64,000 nt of DNA. Source: Terrilactibacillus laevilacticus (GTDB lineage: Bacteria > Bacillota > Bacilli > Bacillales > Sporolactobacillaceae). The notes beneath the pieces were generated by a model that saw only the letters and a list, made by a program, of their open reading frames with translations, searched no databases and had not been told where the DNA came from. Of this stretch, positions 41,202 to 50,323 are shown piece after piece; the first letter of the stretch is position 1; each line of letters opens with the position of its first letter. The position numbers were made by a program, and so were the translations under genes. The stretch is from contig NZ_VDCY01000011.1 in assembly GCF_006517395.1 (NCBI RefSeq), forward strand, positions 1-64,000, read 5' to 3'.

Positions 41202-41492
41202 TTATTCTCTTTCGTCTTTGATTACCATGAAACGCATTACATCTTCATTGATTTTCAAAAGACGATCAAATTCATTGATGGCTTCGTTCCCAGCCGTTAC
41301 ATAAAGAACTGTATAAACACCGTTATTTAGATCGTTGATTTCATAAGCTAAACGACGTTTACCCATTTCTTTAACCTCATTGATGACTGCGCCATTATCA
41401 GTTAAAATAGCTTGAATTCTTTCTTTTGTTGCTTTTTCTTTTTCTTCGTCAAGATCTGGACGAAGGATTGTCATGATTTCGTATTTACGCAC
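41202..41492 (-). CDS. rpsF: 30S ribosomal protein S6
   Basis: The 96-residue protein starts with GTG at 41492 ([18 protein letters not shown]), with GGGAGGTGA 5 bases upstream; a second GTG three codons earlier lies inside that site. It pairs with S18. The leader upstream (41503-41575) may hold an S6:S18 autoregulatory hairpin, as in many bacteria, but I could not fold it with confidence. Confidence 0.96.
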   Translation of the reverse strand: MRKYEIMTILRPDLDEEKEKATKERIQAILTDNGAVINEVKEMGKRRLAYEINDLNNGVYTVLYVTAGNEAINEFDRLLKINEDVMRFMVIKDERE

Positions 41493-41967
41493 GATTGTCA
41501 CCTCCCTTTGGACTAAGCGGCTCCATTACAGAGCAGAGAGTAAGTCTTCTCACTCACATTTTGATATTATATCATACTAATTCCCATCAATGCAATGAGA
41601 GTTTTATTTAAAAAGTGATGAAATTTGAAATTTAAATAAGAGATAGAGACGATTGAATAGGTTGCTTAAGTGGCTTTAAAACAAGTGGTTATAATTAAAA
41701 GCGCAGTTGTTAATAGATCGTATCTTTAAAAAATATAATTGGATTTTGGGAATGATAGGTAGTAGTGGATGAAAATTGAGGAAAGATTGAATCGTTGTTA
41801 CAGTCATCTAGTCTGAATCTATGTATCACACATCTTATTCACCTCCATTTAACTCTATTATAATAAAAATTTTCAGAAAAATAAAGATAAAATTTAATCA
41901 TAAATGGGTTTTACTTCTCACTAATAGAATAATTTATATTTCAATTCTATTAAATTGAAAATAGAAA
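41493..41967. other. rpsF upstream and spacer
   Basis: The 80 bases next to rpsF contain a likely promoter on the - strand (TATAAT near 41560-41570) and a structured leader. The rest, to 41967, is A/T-rich with no visible gene. Confidence 0.4.
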
Positions 41968-42004
41968 TAATCCTTCCCATTCTTCTCCATTAAGAAGGAT
42001 TATT
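41968..42004 (-). terminator. ychF terminator
   Basis: AATAATCCTTC and GAAGGATTATT form an 11-bp stem on the - strand just after the ychF stop. Confidence 0.75.
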
Positions 42005-42019
42005 CTCTACTCTATTTAT

Positions 42020-43120
42020 TTAGACATTAAAACGGAAGTGAATAACATCGCCGTCTTGTACGATATATTCTTTACCTTCTAAACGTAACTTACCTTTTTC
42101 CTTTGCCGCCTGAAGTGATCCCGCTTCCATTAAGTCTTCATAGGAAACGACTTCAGCTCTGATAAAACCTCGTTCAAAATCTGTGTGAATAATACCGGCT
42201 GCTTGCGGCGCTTTTGTCCCTTGATGAAACGTCCAAGCCCTTACTTCTTGTTCTCCAGCTGTAAAATAAGTGGCAAGTCCTAAGAGTTTATAAGATTTTT
42301 CGATTAATTGATCAAGTCCTGATTTTTTGATTCCAAGTTCTTCCAGGAAATTTTGTTTTTCTTCGCCTTCAAGTTCAGCAATCTCAGACTCAATTCTTGC
42401 CGATATAACAACAACTTCTGCTTTATCCTTCTCTGCAAATGCTTGGACTTGTTTTACATAGTCATTCACATCAGGCGATGCAATGTCATCTTCTGACACG
42501 TTAGCAACATAAAGAACGGGCTTACTCGTTAAGAAATTTAATGATTTGACCGCTGCTTTTTCATCATCGCTTAATTCTACATGCCTTGCAGGTTTTTCGT
42601 TTTCGAAAGCGTCTTTCAGTTTCGTAAGAGCTGAAAATTCTATGACGGCATCCTTGTCCTTTTGTTTAGCTAGCTTTTGGACGCGATCAATACGTTTATT
42701 AACGGATTCCAGGTCAGCTAAGATTAATTCAAGATTAATTGTCTCAATATCATCAATTGGATCTACTTTCCCAGATACATGCGTGATGTCTTTATCATCA
42801 AAACAACGCACCACATGAGAGATGGCATCAACCGAACGAATATTAGCCAAGAACTGGTTACCTAGTCCCTCACCCTTACTGGCCCCCTTAACAAGTCCAG
42901 CAATATCTGTAAATTCAAATGTCGTTGGGATAACCTTTTTGGGGTTGTACATTTGAGCGAGCTTTTCTTGCCTTTCATCGGGAACACTCACAATACCGAC
43001 GTTTGGATCAATGGTACAGAATGGATAGTTTGCCGATTCAGCACCAGCTTGTGTTATCGCATTAAAAAGAGTTGATTTACCGACGTTCGGTAAACCCACT
43101 ATACCTGTTGTTAAACTCAT
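42020..43120 (-). CDS. ychF: Obg-like ATPase YchF
   Basis: The 366-residue ATPase is of the Obg family with altered base specificity. It has G1 (GLPNVGKSTLFNAIT, residues 8-22), a DIAGLVKGAS switch II and the C-terminal TGS-like domain (TFHQGTKAPQAAGIIHTDF, visible in part). It binds ribosomes and is redox-sensitive. The ATG at 43120 has GAGGAGTG 5 bases upstream; the longer frame overlaps that site. B. subtilis has the same neighbourhood (yyaF). Confidence 0.96.
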   Translation of the reverse strand: MSLTTGIVGLPNVGKSTLFNAITQAGAESANYPFCTIDPNVGIVSVPDERQEKLAQMYNPKKVIPTTFEFTDIAGLVKGASKGEGLGNQFLANIRSVDAISHVVRCFDDKDITHVSGKVDPIDDIETINLELILADLESVNKRIDRVQKLAKQKDKDAVIEFSALTKLKDAFENEKPARHVELSDDEKAAVKSLNFLTSKPVLYVANVSEDDIASPDVNDYVKQVQAFAEKDKAEVVVISARIESEIAELEGEEKQNFLEELGIKKSGLDQLIEKSYKLLGLATYFTAGEQEVRAWTFHQGTKAPQAAGIIHTDFERGFIRAEVVSYEDLMEAGSLQAAKEKGKLRLEGKEYIVQDGDVIHFRFNV

Positions 43121-43257
43121 CGAATCACTCCTCACATAACCTTCAGCTATGCTTTCTATTCATCATCTATTGAGGGAAGAGACATGCATCATTCTCTCCC
43201 TAAAGAGGTCTTTTACTTTTTATATCTTACCTCAATGAATCATGTTATCAAACTTTT

Positions 43258-43452
43258 TTATTCGGATAGAATTCTTTTAACTTTCTTTTGGAACTCTTTC
43301 CTTGGCATCATGACACTATGATCACATCCGAGACACTTAATTCGAATATCCGCACCTAATCGAATAATTTTCCATCTATTCGTTCCGCATGGATGTTGTT
43401 TTTTCATTTCAACCACATCATTAAGTTCAAATGTCAACTGCGGTTTCACCAT
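43258..43452 (-). CDS. DUF951 protein (YyzM-like)
   Basis: The 64-residue protein has a single DUF951 domain with VVEMKKQHPCGTNRWKIIRLG and IRIKCLGCDHSVMM, so Cys residues in CG and CLGC probably bind zinc. The ATG at 43452 has AAGGAG 8 bases upstream. It is conserved next to ychF across Bacillota, and the function is unknown. Confidence 0.9.
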   Translation of the reverse strand: MVKPQLTFELNDVVEMKKQHPCGTNRWKIIRLGADIRIKCLGCDHSVMMPRKEFQKKVKRILSE

Positions 43453-43494
43453 AATCATCTCTCCTTGCCAATCATTTTAAAAAAGATGGATGGA

Positions 43495-44874
43495 TTAATA
43501 AGTTAGTTTTTCTTCCAAGAAATGGACTAATTGATCAATAGAAACACGTTCTTGTTCCATTGTATCTCGATCTCGAACGGTTACTTTATGATCATCTTTT
43601 GAATCAAAGTCAAACGTGATACTAAATGGTGTTCCGATTTCATCTTGGCGACGATATCTCTTTCCTATTGATCCCGTTTCATCATAATCAACCATGAATT
43701 TTTTGGCGAGTAATTCATATACCTTTCTAGCGTCATCACCTAATTTTTTAGATAATGGAAGAACGGCTGCTTTATACGGTGCAAGTGCAGGATGTAAGTG
43801 CAATACCGTACGTGTCTCTTTTTCATTAATTTCTTCCTCTTCAAATGCATCAATAAGAAAGGCTAGTGATACACGATCTGCCCCGATGGATGGTTCAATA
43901 ACATATGGTATATAACGGTCATTGGTTTCTTGATCAATATATTGTAAATCTTCACCGGATAACGCCATATGTTGTTTTAGGTCATAATCGGTTCTAGATG
44001 AAAGACTAGATAGTTCACCCCAGCCAAACGGGAAAAGATATTCAATATCCGTTGTCGCATTACTATAGTGAGGAAGTTCTTCTTTTTCATGATCTCGGAG
44101 TCTTACATGGTCTGCTTTCATATTAAGAGAAAGGAGCCATTCATGACTGAACGTTCTCCAATAATTATACCACTCACGATCATCTCCTGGCTTACAGAAG
44201 AATTCAAGTTCTAGTTGTTCGAATTCTCTTGTACGGAACGTGAAGTTACCTGGTGTAATTTCATTTCGAAACGATTTACCAATTTGACCTATACCAAATG
44301 GAAGTTTTTTTCTCATGGTTCTTTGAACATTCTTAAAGTTGACAAAGATACCTTGAGCTGTTTCAGGTCGTAGATATAACTCATCTTTACTTGTTTCTGT
44401 AACCCCTTGGAATGTTTTAAACATAAGATTGAATTGTCTAATAGCCGTAAAATCATGTGCGTCACATTCCGGACATTTAACAGCATGTTCATTGATTAAT
44501 TGTTCCATTTGAGAGAAAGATAAACCGTCAACTGGACCAGGTAATGCATTTTCTGGTATGCTGCTTTCAATTAATTTATCTGCTCTAAATCGTGACTTAC
44601 ATTGTTTACAATCAATCATTGGATCATTAAAGTTGCTTAAATGTCCAGATGCTTCCCATGTCTTTGGATTCATTAAAATTGAAGCGTCCAACCCGACATT
44701 ATAAGGTGACTCTTGAACAAACTTTTTCCACCATGCTTTTTTTACATTATTTTTAAATTCTACACCTAGTGGACCGTAATCCCAAGTATTCGCCAGTCCG
44801 CCATATATTTCTGAACCAGGAAAAATAAAGCCTCTCTGTTTTGCTAAATTAACGACTTGTTCCATCGTTGCCAT
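43495..44874 (-). CDS. glyS: Glycyl-tRNA synthetase (dimeric, class II)
   Basis: The 459-residue enzyme attaches glycine to tRNA-Gly. The segment [20 protein letters not shown] and motif 2 ([25 protein letters not shown]) are clear. This is the alpha-2 eukaryotic-like type, in contrast to the alpha2-beta2 glyQS found in B. subtilis. The ATG at 44874 has AAGGAG 8 bases upstream. It is preceded by a T-box leader. Confidence 0.96.
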   Translation of the reverse strand: MATMEQVVNLAKQRGFIFPGSEIYGGLANTWDYGPLGVEFKNNVKKAWWKKFVQESPYNVGLDASILMNPKTWEASGHLSNFNDPMIDCKQCKSRFRADKLIESSIPENALPGPVDGLSFSQMEQLINEHAVKCPECDAHDFTAIRQFNLMFKTFQGVTETSKDELYLRPETAQGIFVNFKNVQRTMRKKLPFGIGQIGKSFRNEITPGNFTFRTREFEQLELEFFCKPGDDREWYNYWRTFSHEWLLSLNMKADHVRLRDHEKEELPHYSNATTDIEYLFPFGWGELSSLSSRTDYDLKQHMALSGEDLQYIDQETNDRYIPYVIEPSIGADRVSLAFLIDAFEEEEINEKETRTVLHLHPALAPYKAAVLPLSKKLGDDARKVYELLAKKFMVDYDETGSIGKRYRRQDEIGTPFSITFDFDSKDDHKVTVRDRDTMEQERVSIDQLVHFLEEKLTY

Positions 44875-45011
44875 GTGATACACTCCTTGTCATAAATTAA
44901 TTCTTATATTTTTTTAAAATCATACTTTGTTAATGTTTTTGACTTACCTATACACCACTAAAATGATGGTATCAGTGGAATTTGTCCATTGGTAAACCAA
45001 TCTTGCTCTTA

Positions 45012-45240
45012 TGGAATAAAAAGAAATAAGCTCTCATCCTTAGGTCAGTTAGACCTAGGGACGAGAGCTTTGCTCACGCGGTTCCACCCTAGTTGATAGC
45101 ACAAGTTCATGACAACTTATGTATCCCCTTTTCATATACAGTTCAAGAATGCCTTTCTCTAAATACCTTTTTTGGGCTCTCACCATTCCCAAATCGCTTA
45201 ATAAGGTTTTCTTTAGATACTTCTTTCTCTCATTACTGCA
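45012..45240 (-). promoter_or_regulatory. Glycine T-box leader of glyS
   Basis: On the - strand, AGGGTGGAACCGCG at 45076-45089 is the T-box that binds the tRNA acceptor end. It is followed by a strong terminator AGCTCTCGTCC...GGATGAGAGCT and TTTCTTTTT (45017-45072). Stem I upstream contains AGAGAAAGGC, with GGC as a candidate glycine specifier at about 45155, and GGGAATGGTGAGAGCCC as the distal part. Uncharged tRNA-Gly would favour antitermination. Confidence 0.85.
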
Positions 45241-45412
45241 TGTTTAATTTAGTTAACGTCTACTCATAAGCTATTATATCCCATTTAGCAAGAAAAAGAT
45301 AACCCTGATTTACATTTTCTTTGCTTGTTTTCAAACATTCCATGTATAGAATGTTTAATTGCTCCGTATACTGATAATAGTATATTAACATAAAATTGAG
45401 GGAGCGTAACCT

Positions 45413-46012
45413 ATGAATCTTAACCCAAAGTGGCATGTTTCAAAAAACAATGTAAATAGAGTTCACTATAAAGATTATGGTTCACATTTTACCATTGTAA
45501 AATTGATTAAGGAATTACTCCCTTCAATTGATAAACATATTGTTGTTGTATGTATCGGTACCGATCGTTCCACGGGCGACGCTCTTGGTCCTATTGTAGG
45601 AACAAATTTATCGGAATTAGATATCCCAAATACGAGTGTATTAGGAACATTAGAGCATCCCGTTCATGCTGTGAATTTAGAAGAAACATTAGCGGATATA
45701 AATAATCAGTTTGATTCTCCTTTTGTTATTGGAATAGATGCATGCCTTGGGAAGTATAAAAGCATTGGAATGATAGGCGTCTCTGATGGTCCAGTACTAC
45801 CTGGAGCCGGTGTGAACAAAAAACTTTTACCAGTAGGCGATATGAATATTACTGGTATTGTTAACGTTAGTGGCTATATGGAATATTTTGTTCTTCAAAA
45901 TACACGACTTAACCTTGTCATGGAAATGGCAAAAGTGATATCTGACAGTCTCTACCTCGCTATATCACAGCATGCAAAACATCGTTATTTAACAAGAGTC
46001 CGGATAAAGTGA
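45413..46012 (+). CDS. yyaC: Spore protease-like YyaC
   Basis: The 199-residue protein is related to the Gpr germination protease fold. It has VVVCIGTDRSTGDALGPIVG at about 43-62 and a later EHPVHAVNL and GIDACLGK. The family is found in spore-formers and is often expressed in sporulation, but its substrate is not settled. GAGGGAG precedes the ATG. It is divergent from glyS and converges on parB. The stop codon TGA is part of a family B repeat. Confidence 0.88.
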   Translation: MNLNPKWHVSKNNVNRVHYKDYGSHFTIVKLIKELLPSIDKHIVVVCIGTDRSTGDALGPIVGTNLSELDIPNTSVLGTLEHPVHAVNLEETLADINNQFDSPFVIGIDACLGKYKSIGMIGVSDGPVLPGAGVNKKLLPVGDMNITGIVNVSGYMEYFVLQNTRLNLVMEMAKVISDSLYLAISQHAKHRYLTRVRIK

Positions 46013-46147
46013 AACTTCCATCAGTGGGGGTTTTCCACTGATGGTTAGCTGAACCAATCGGACCTTTACGGGCAATTGATCCCCCTCCTATCTTCTTTGA
46101 ATACCCAGAATCTTGAGGGGGGCTTACTGCCCGTTAAGGCGGGATAA
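46004..46147 (+). repeat. Family B structured repeat, copy 2 (short form)
   Basis: It begins GATAAAGTGAAACTTCCATC and forms CCATCAGTGG-ggggtttt-CCACTGATGG, then ACGGGCA...TGCCCGT enclosing CCCCCTC...GAGGGGG. It ends GGCGGGATAAA, which is the start of the next copy. The inserted module of the long forms is absent. It supplies the yyaC stop codon. Confidence 0.8.
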
Positions 46148-46361
46148 AGTGAAACTTCCATCAGTGGGGGTTTTCGATGCACAGGATGTGCTAGTTGCAG
46201 GCGTTGCGACAGGACGCCTGGTTTTTAGCCTGCGTCATCCCCCATTGATGGAAAACCTGAACCAATCGGACCTTTTTGGGCAGTTGATCCCCCACCTATC
46301 TTCTTTGAGTACTCAGAATCTTGAGGGAAGGTCATTTCTAGCCGTTAAGGCAGGATAAATA
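46143..46361 (+). repeat. Family B structured repeat, copy 3 (long form)
   Basis: This is a direct tandem copy of the preceding element, with GCACAGGATGTGC and GGCGTTGCGACAGGACGCC in the loop of the first hairpin. It ends GCCGTTAAGGCAGGATAAA. The two copies share the GGATAAAGTGAAAC junction. Confidence 0.8.
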
Positions 46362-46380
46362 AAGCCTCAAATTAAATGAA

Positions 46381-46412
46381 AAAAGTGAAGCATGTATGTT
46401 TGCTTCACTCTT
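46381..46412 (-). terminator. parB terminator overlapping its stop
   Basis: On the - strand GTGAAGCAAACATACATGCTTCAC has an 8-bp stem, followed by TTTTTTC. The stem includes the last coding bases of parB. Confidence 0.7.
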
Positions 46413-47265
46413 GTCCTTCTAATAATTCAATTAACCTCGATAGATCATCTTGAGAATAATATTCAATTTCTATTTTTCCTTTATCCTTGTTTTTCGCCTG
46501 TTTAATCAATACAGGGGTACCAAAACGTTCACGAAGTACGGTTACTTTCTCCCTTAGCATAGGATCCAATTTCATTGCCATTTTTCTCGATGTTTCACGT
46601 GGAACATGATTATTTAATTTTTGAATCAATTCCTCTAGTTGACGTACATTCATATTTTCCTTAATGACTTTCTCGACAAGTAGTGGTAATTTCTTTTTGT
46701 TTTTTAAGCCTAGTAACGTTCTGCCTTGGCCCATTGATAGCTTACCTTCAGCAATTAAACTTTGCACTGGCTTATTTAGTTGTAAGAGTCTGAGATGATT
46801 GGTGATATGTGGACGGCTTTTTCCTACTTTTTTAGCTAACTCTTCTTGGGTAATTTCTAACCCTTCCATAAGTTTTTTATAGGCAATAGCCTCTTCTATA
46901 GGATTTAAGTCTTCTCTCTGTAAGTTTTCAATTAACGCAATTTCCATCATTTGTTTATCAGAGAGTTCTTTTATAATTGCTGGAATGGTCTTTAACTTAG
47001 CTTCTATCGCTGCACGATATCGTCTTTCTCCTGCCACGATGTCATAACCTTTTAACCCTTTTCGAACAATGATTGGCTGTATGATCCCATGTTCTGCAAT
47101 CGAATTTTTAAGATCCTGCAATGATGATTCATCAAAATTTTTTCTTGGTTGGTAAGGATTGGGTCTAATATCATTAATCGAGATGTCTTGAACTGAATAA
47201 ACTTCTTCCTGTGGAAGAGATTCTGGAAAGAAAGCACTGATTCCTTTACCTAACGCCTTGTTCAT
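46405..47265 (-). CDS. parB: Chromosome partitioning protein ParB (Spo0J)
   Basis: The 286-residue CTPase clamp loads at parS and organises the origin. It contains the CTP-binding GERRYRAA motif (about 78-86), [18 protein letters not shown] (about 110-127) and an HTH (ITQEELAKKVGKSRPHITNHLRLLQ). A parS site differing at one position lies within its own gene (46591-46606). The start overlaps parA by 20 bases. Confidence 0.96.
   Translation of the reverse strand: MNKALGKGISAFFPESLPQEEVYSVQDISINDIRPNPYQPRKNFDESSLQDLKNSIAEHGIIQPIIVRKGLKGYDIVAGERRYRAAIEAKLKTIPAIIKELSDKQMMEIALIENLQREDLNPIEEAIAYKKLMEGLEITQEELAKKVGKSRPHITNHLRLLQLNKPVQSLIAEGKLSMGQGRTLLGLKNKKKLPLLVEKVIKENMNVRQLEELIQKLNNHVPRETSRKMAMKLDPMLREKVTVLRERFGTPVLIKQAKNKDKGKIEIEYYSQDDLSRLIELLEGQE
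46591..46606. promoter_or_regulatory. parS site inside parB
   Basis: TGTTTCACGTGGAACA has one mismatch to the palindromic consensus. B. subtilis also carries parS within spo0J. Confidence 0.85.
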
Positions 47266-48019
47266 TCATAGCCACTTCCTTTGCTAATTCAAGATATACT
47301 TCGGCACCTTTTGATTTGGCATCATAAATGATAATCGGTTTTCCATGACTTGGCGCTTCGCCTAATCTTACATTTCTCGGAATAATGGTTGAGTAAACTT
47401 TATCTCTAAAATATTTTTTAACTTCATCAATGACTTGGAGTCCTAGATTGGTTCTAGCATCCAGCATGGTTAGCAAAACGCCTTCAATAGCAAGCTGATG
47501 ATTTAGGTGTTTTTGAACAAGTCTAACAGTGTTCAAAAGTTGACTAAGTCCCTCGAGTGCGTAATATTCACATTGAACCGGGATAATGACAGCGTTTGCT
47601 GCTGTTAAAGCATTTATTGTTAATAATCCCAAAGATGGAGGACAATCAATGATAATATAATCATACTGGTCTGATACTTTTTCTAAAGCCCGCTTTAATC
47701 GGATCTCTCTCGAAATTGTAGGAACGAGTTCAATTTCAGCACCTGCTAATTGTATTGTTGAAGGTATAATATCAAGCTTTTCAATTTCTGTTTTAACAAT
47801 GACGTCTTTTGCTTCAATGTCTTCAACAAGAACATCATATACACATTCATCAATGTCGCCTTTATCTACGCCTACGCCGCTCGTTGCATTGCCTTGTGGG
47901 TCAATATCGACTAATAAAACCCGCTGGCCAATATAAGCTAAGCAAGCACTCAAATTCACAGATGTTGTTGTTTTGCCAACGCCACCTTTTTGATTTGCTA
48001 TGGCTAAAATTTTACTCAC
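47246..48019 (-). CDS. parA: Chromosome partitioning ATPase ParA (Soj)
   Basis: The 257-residue ATPase has the deviant Walker A KGGVGKTTT at about 11-19, DIDPQGNATSG and DYIIIDCPPSLG. It binds DNA as an ATP dimer, and ParB stimulates hydrolysis. In Bacillus it also regulates DnaA. The start is GTG (48019), preceded by GTAGGTGA. Confidence 0.96.
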   Translation of the reverse strand: MSKILAIANQKGGVGKTTTSVNLSACLAYIGQRVLLVDIDPQGNATSGVGVDKGDIDECVYDVLVEDIEAKDVIVKTEIEKLDIIPSTIQLAGAEIELVPTISREIRLKRALEKVSDQYDYIIIDCPPSLGLLTINALTAANAVIIPVQCEYYALEGLSQLLNTVRLVQKHLNHQLAIEGVLLTMLDARTNLGLQVIDEVKKYFRDKVYSTIIPRNVRLGEAPSHGKPIIIYDAKSKGAEVYLELAKEVAMNEQGVR

Positions 48020-48289
48020 GATGTCACCTACCCTTACTTCCTCTTTCTGCTATCTTCCATTTTACCATGAAAATGCACATTTGAGAGAGTTACAAATCTA
48101 TTTCTAAAAAAAATAGTTTGTTAATATACTGTAATCCCGCTAATTTGCCCATATTATATTAAATTTTTTGAATATATAACCTATCATAACTGCCTTATAA
48201 AGTGAAACTTCCATAAACTAAATCTATTAGGTGTGTTTGTCTCTCTATTCAGAGGAGTAGTACCAGATGATGAGCCGTGAGGAAGAAAA

Positions 48290-48507
48290 AATAAAGTGAA
48301 ACTTCCATCAGTGGGGTTTTTCAACGCACAGAATGTGCTAGTGCAGGCGCCAGCCAGGATGCCTGGTTATTAGCCTGCTTCATCCCCTCACTGATGGAAA
48401 GCCTGAACCAATCGGACCTTTACGGGCAGTTGATCCCCCTCCTATCTTCTTTGAATACTCAGAGTTTTGAGGTGGAGTGCTTTACTGCCCGTTAAGGTGG
48501 GATAAAT
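48290..48507 (+). repeat. Family B structured repeat, copy 4 (long form)
   Basis: It begins AATAAAGTGAAACTTCCATC and ends GTTAAGGTGGGATAAA. The first hairpin contains GCACAGAATGTGC and GGCGCCAGCCAGGATGCC. The second encloses GATCCCCCTCC...GAGGTGG. Confidence 0.75.
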
Positions 48508-48544
48508 ATTTTCAAAAAACGTGTCAAAAACAACAAGCAACAAT

Positions 48545-48603
48545 TTCTTAGAAAAAACTTGCCGATTGCGGGGCCAAGCGAGGACAGAGGCCTAAGCCCG
48601 CAC
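48545..48603 (-). repeat. Family D repeat, copy 2
   Basis: It shares ACTTGCC(A/G)ATTGCGGGGCC, GACAGAGGCC and GCACTTAT with 14466-14527. It lies downstream of noc as the other copy lies downstream of htrA. Confidence 0.5.
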
Positions 48604-48633
48604 TTATACTTTATAACTTAAATTTTTCTTAAA

Positions 48634-48663
48634 GTGTAAAAAAGGACTCCTACTGGAATCCTA
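48634..48663 (-). terminator. noc terminator
   Basis: On the - strand AGGATTCC-agta-GGAGTCCT has an 8-bp stem (one G-T pair) followed by TTTTTTAC. Confidence 0.7.
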
Positions 48664-48668
48664 TTAAT

Positions 48669-49520
48669 CTATTTATTTTTTGGGATTCGAATCGTGAATT
48701 GATAGTAATCTCCCATATCTTCTTCATCTGTATCTATATTTAGTCCTGTGTCTTGTACCATTCCAACCGATTGTCTAATGGTATTCACGGCAATTCTCGT
48801 ATCACGGCTTAGTGAAAGTCTTTTCCTCTTTTTTGGCTTTTGACCCTTTATTTCAAGAAGTTTTTTTACTCTTTCTTCAGTCTGTTTCACATTGAGATGT
48901 TTTTCTATAATTTCATTTAATATTTTTTCTTGCTTTTCCTGATCTTTCAATACAATGAGAGCCCGTGCATGTCGTTCTGAAATTCTTTTTTCTAGTAATG
49001 CATTTTGAATTAAACTAGGAAGTTTTAAGAGTCTTAATTTATTCGCAATGGTTGACTGTCCCTTTCCTAGTCGCTGAGCAAGACTTTCTTGTGTTAAACC
49101 ATGTATATCGATTAGTTTTTCGTAAGCCATCGCTTCTTCTATAGCTGTAAGTTCTTCTCTTTGAAGATTCTCTATTAAGGCAACAGCCGCTGTTTCAGCG
49201 TCGTTAAATTCTTTTATAATAGCCGGTACATTTTCCCAGCCTAAAAACGTGACGGCCCGCCAACGTCTTTCACCGGCTATAATTTCATATTTATCTCCCT
49301 GAATAGGTCTTAAGACAATCGGTTGAATAATACCATGTGTTTCAATCGTTTGGGCTAATTCTTTTATTTTATCTTCATTAAAAACGGATCGAGGTTGAAA
49401 CTGATTTGGAATAATGGCCTTTATAGGTACTTCTTGAACATGTTCATATTCGATTTCAGAACCATCTGTTTCGATGTCTTTGTCACTTTGACCAAATATT
49501 TTGGAAAAAGGATGCTTCAT
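48669..49520 (-). CDS. noc: Nucleoid occlusion protein Noc
   Basis: The 283-residue ParB-family protein has [15 protein letters not shown] (about 80-94), [18 protein letters not shown] and the HTH segment [27 protein letters not shown]. The N-terminus ([10 protein letters not shown]) is the short amphipathic membrane-binding helix. It blocks division over the nucleoid. It has its own gene unit, separated from parA-parB, and a parS site lies just upstream at 49588. Confidence 0.94.
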   Translation of the reverse strand: MKHPFSKIFGQSDKDIETDGSEIEYEHVQEVPIKAIIPNQFQPRSVFNEDKIKELAQTIETHGIIQPIVLRPIQGDKYEIIAGERRWRAVTFLGWENVPAIIKEFNDAETAAVALIENLQREELTAIEEAMAYEKLIDIHGLTQESLAQRLGKGQSTIANKLRLLKLPSLIQNALLEKRISERHARALIVLKDQEKQEKILNEIIEKHLNVKQTEERVKKLLEIKGQKPKKRKRLSLSRDTRIAVNTIRQSVGMVQDTGLNIDTDEEDMGDYYQFTIRIPKNK

Positions 49521-49587
49521 CTCATTACACCACCCTTTATTGTTCCTCCATTAGTAATATTTCGCCTTTTGCAATAAAAATCCTGCA

Positions 49588-49603
49588 TGTTTCACGTGAA
49601 ACA
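49588..49603. promoter_or_regulatory. parS site between noc and rsmG
   Basis: TGTTTCACGTGAAACA is a perfect palindrome of the parS consensus. It ends immediately before the rsmG stop codon. Confidence 0.95.
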
Positions 49604-50311
49604 TTACAAAGGGCTTTTACTTGGAGTGCCTGGTTTTCTTGGATATTTTTTTGGCGTTTGTTTATTTTTTTCAATAAAGATAATATGACGTAAGCTGTTT
49701 TCTTCAGGAAGAATCAAAGATTCAATCTTACTCATTTTCCCACCCAAAACGGTTAATGCGTGCTCTGAATTCTTTAGTTCATCCTTTGCTTGTGCCCCTT
49801 TTAATGCAATAAACTGACCACCTATTTTTACAAGAGGTAAACAATATTCACTCAATACAGATAAATGAGCCACAGCACGTGCAGAGACAATATCAAACGA
49901 TTCACGAATATCAGGCCTTTTCGCAAACAATTCCGCTCGATCATGATAGAGGGTAACCTGATTAAGTGCTAACTTGTCAATAACCTCTTGAAGGAATGTT
50001 AACCGTTTCTTCAATGAATCAACAATCGTCACCTTAATTTCTGGAAAAACAATTTTAAGAGGAATACTTGGAAAACCAGCGCCAGAACCCACATCGCATA
50101 AGGATAGGTGATCCGAAAAAGGATAATAAAAACTTGGTGTAATGGAATCATAAAAATGTTTGAGGTAAACTTCATCCTTTTCTGTAATAGCAGTTAAGTT
50201 CATTTTCTTATTCCACTCAACGAGTAATTCATAGTATGTATGAAATTGTGTTAATTGATGAGGAGAAAGAGAAATCCCTTTCTCCTCTAATAATTTCGTA
50301 AATTGTTCCAT
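49604..50311 (-). CDS. rsmG: 16S rRNA G527 N7-methyltransferase
   Basis: The 235-residue methyltransferase (GidB) has the SAM-binding LCDVGSGAGFPSIPLKI (about 70-86) and MNLTAITEKDEVYLKHFYDS. It modifies the 530 loop of 16S rRNA. AGGAGG precedes the ATG. It lies 12 bases after mnmG, and the parS site touches its 3' end. Confidence 0.96.
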   Translation of the reverse strand: MEQFTKLLEEKGISLSPHQLTQFHTYYELLVEWNKKMNLTAITEKDEVYLKHFYDSITPSFYYPFSDHLSLCDVGSGAGFPSIPLKIVFPEIKVTIVDSLKKRLTFLQEVIDKLALNQVTLYHDRAELFAKRPDIRESFDIVSARAVAHLSVLSEYCLPLVKIGGQFIALKGAQAKDELKNSEHALTVLGGKMSKIESLILPEENSLRHIIFIEKNKQTPKKYPRKPGTPSKSPL

Positions 50312-50323
50312 ATATTCCTCCGA

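Larger units (their letters stand above)
48020..48633. other. parA-noc intergenic region with repeats
   Basis: No gene is visible. It contains a short fragment of a family B element at about 48197-48214, a full family B copy at 48290-48507 and a family D copy at 48545-48603. The parA promoter should be in the right-hand A/T-rich 170 bases. Confidence 0.5.

Noticed and set aside
46113-46358. An 81-codon frame over a family B repeat with similarity to the frame at 31686-31892
   Set aside because: The translations agree only in patches because the repeat sequences agree; one-base indels shift the frame between copies, and other copies have stops. It is repeat similarity, not coding conservation.
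49520-49650. Noc-binding sequence near noc
   Set aside because: The palindrome present is a parS site; no ATTTCCCGGGAAAT-type site was seen.
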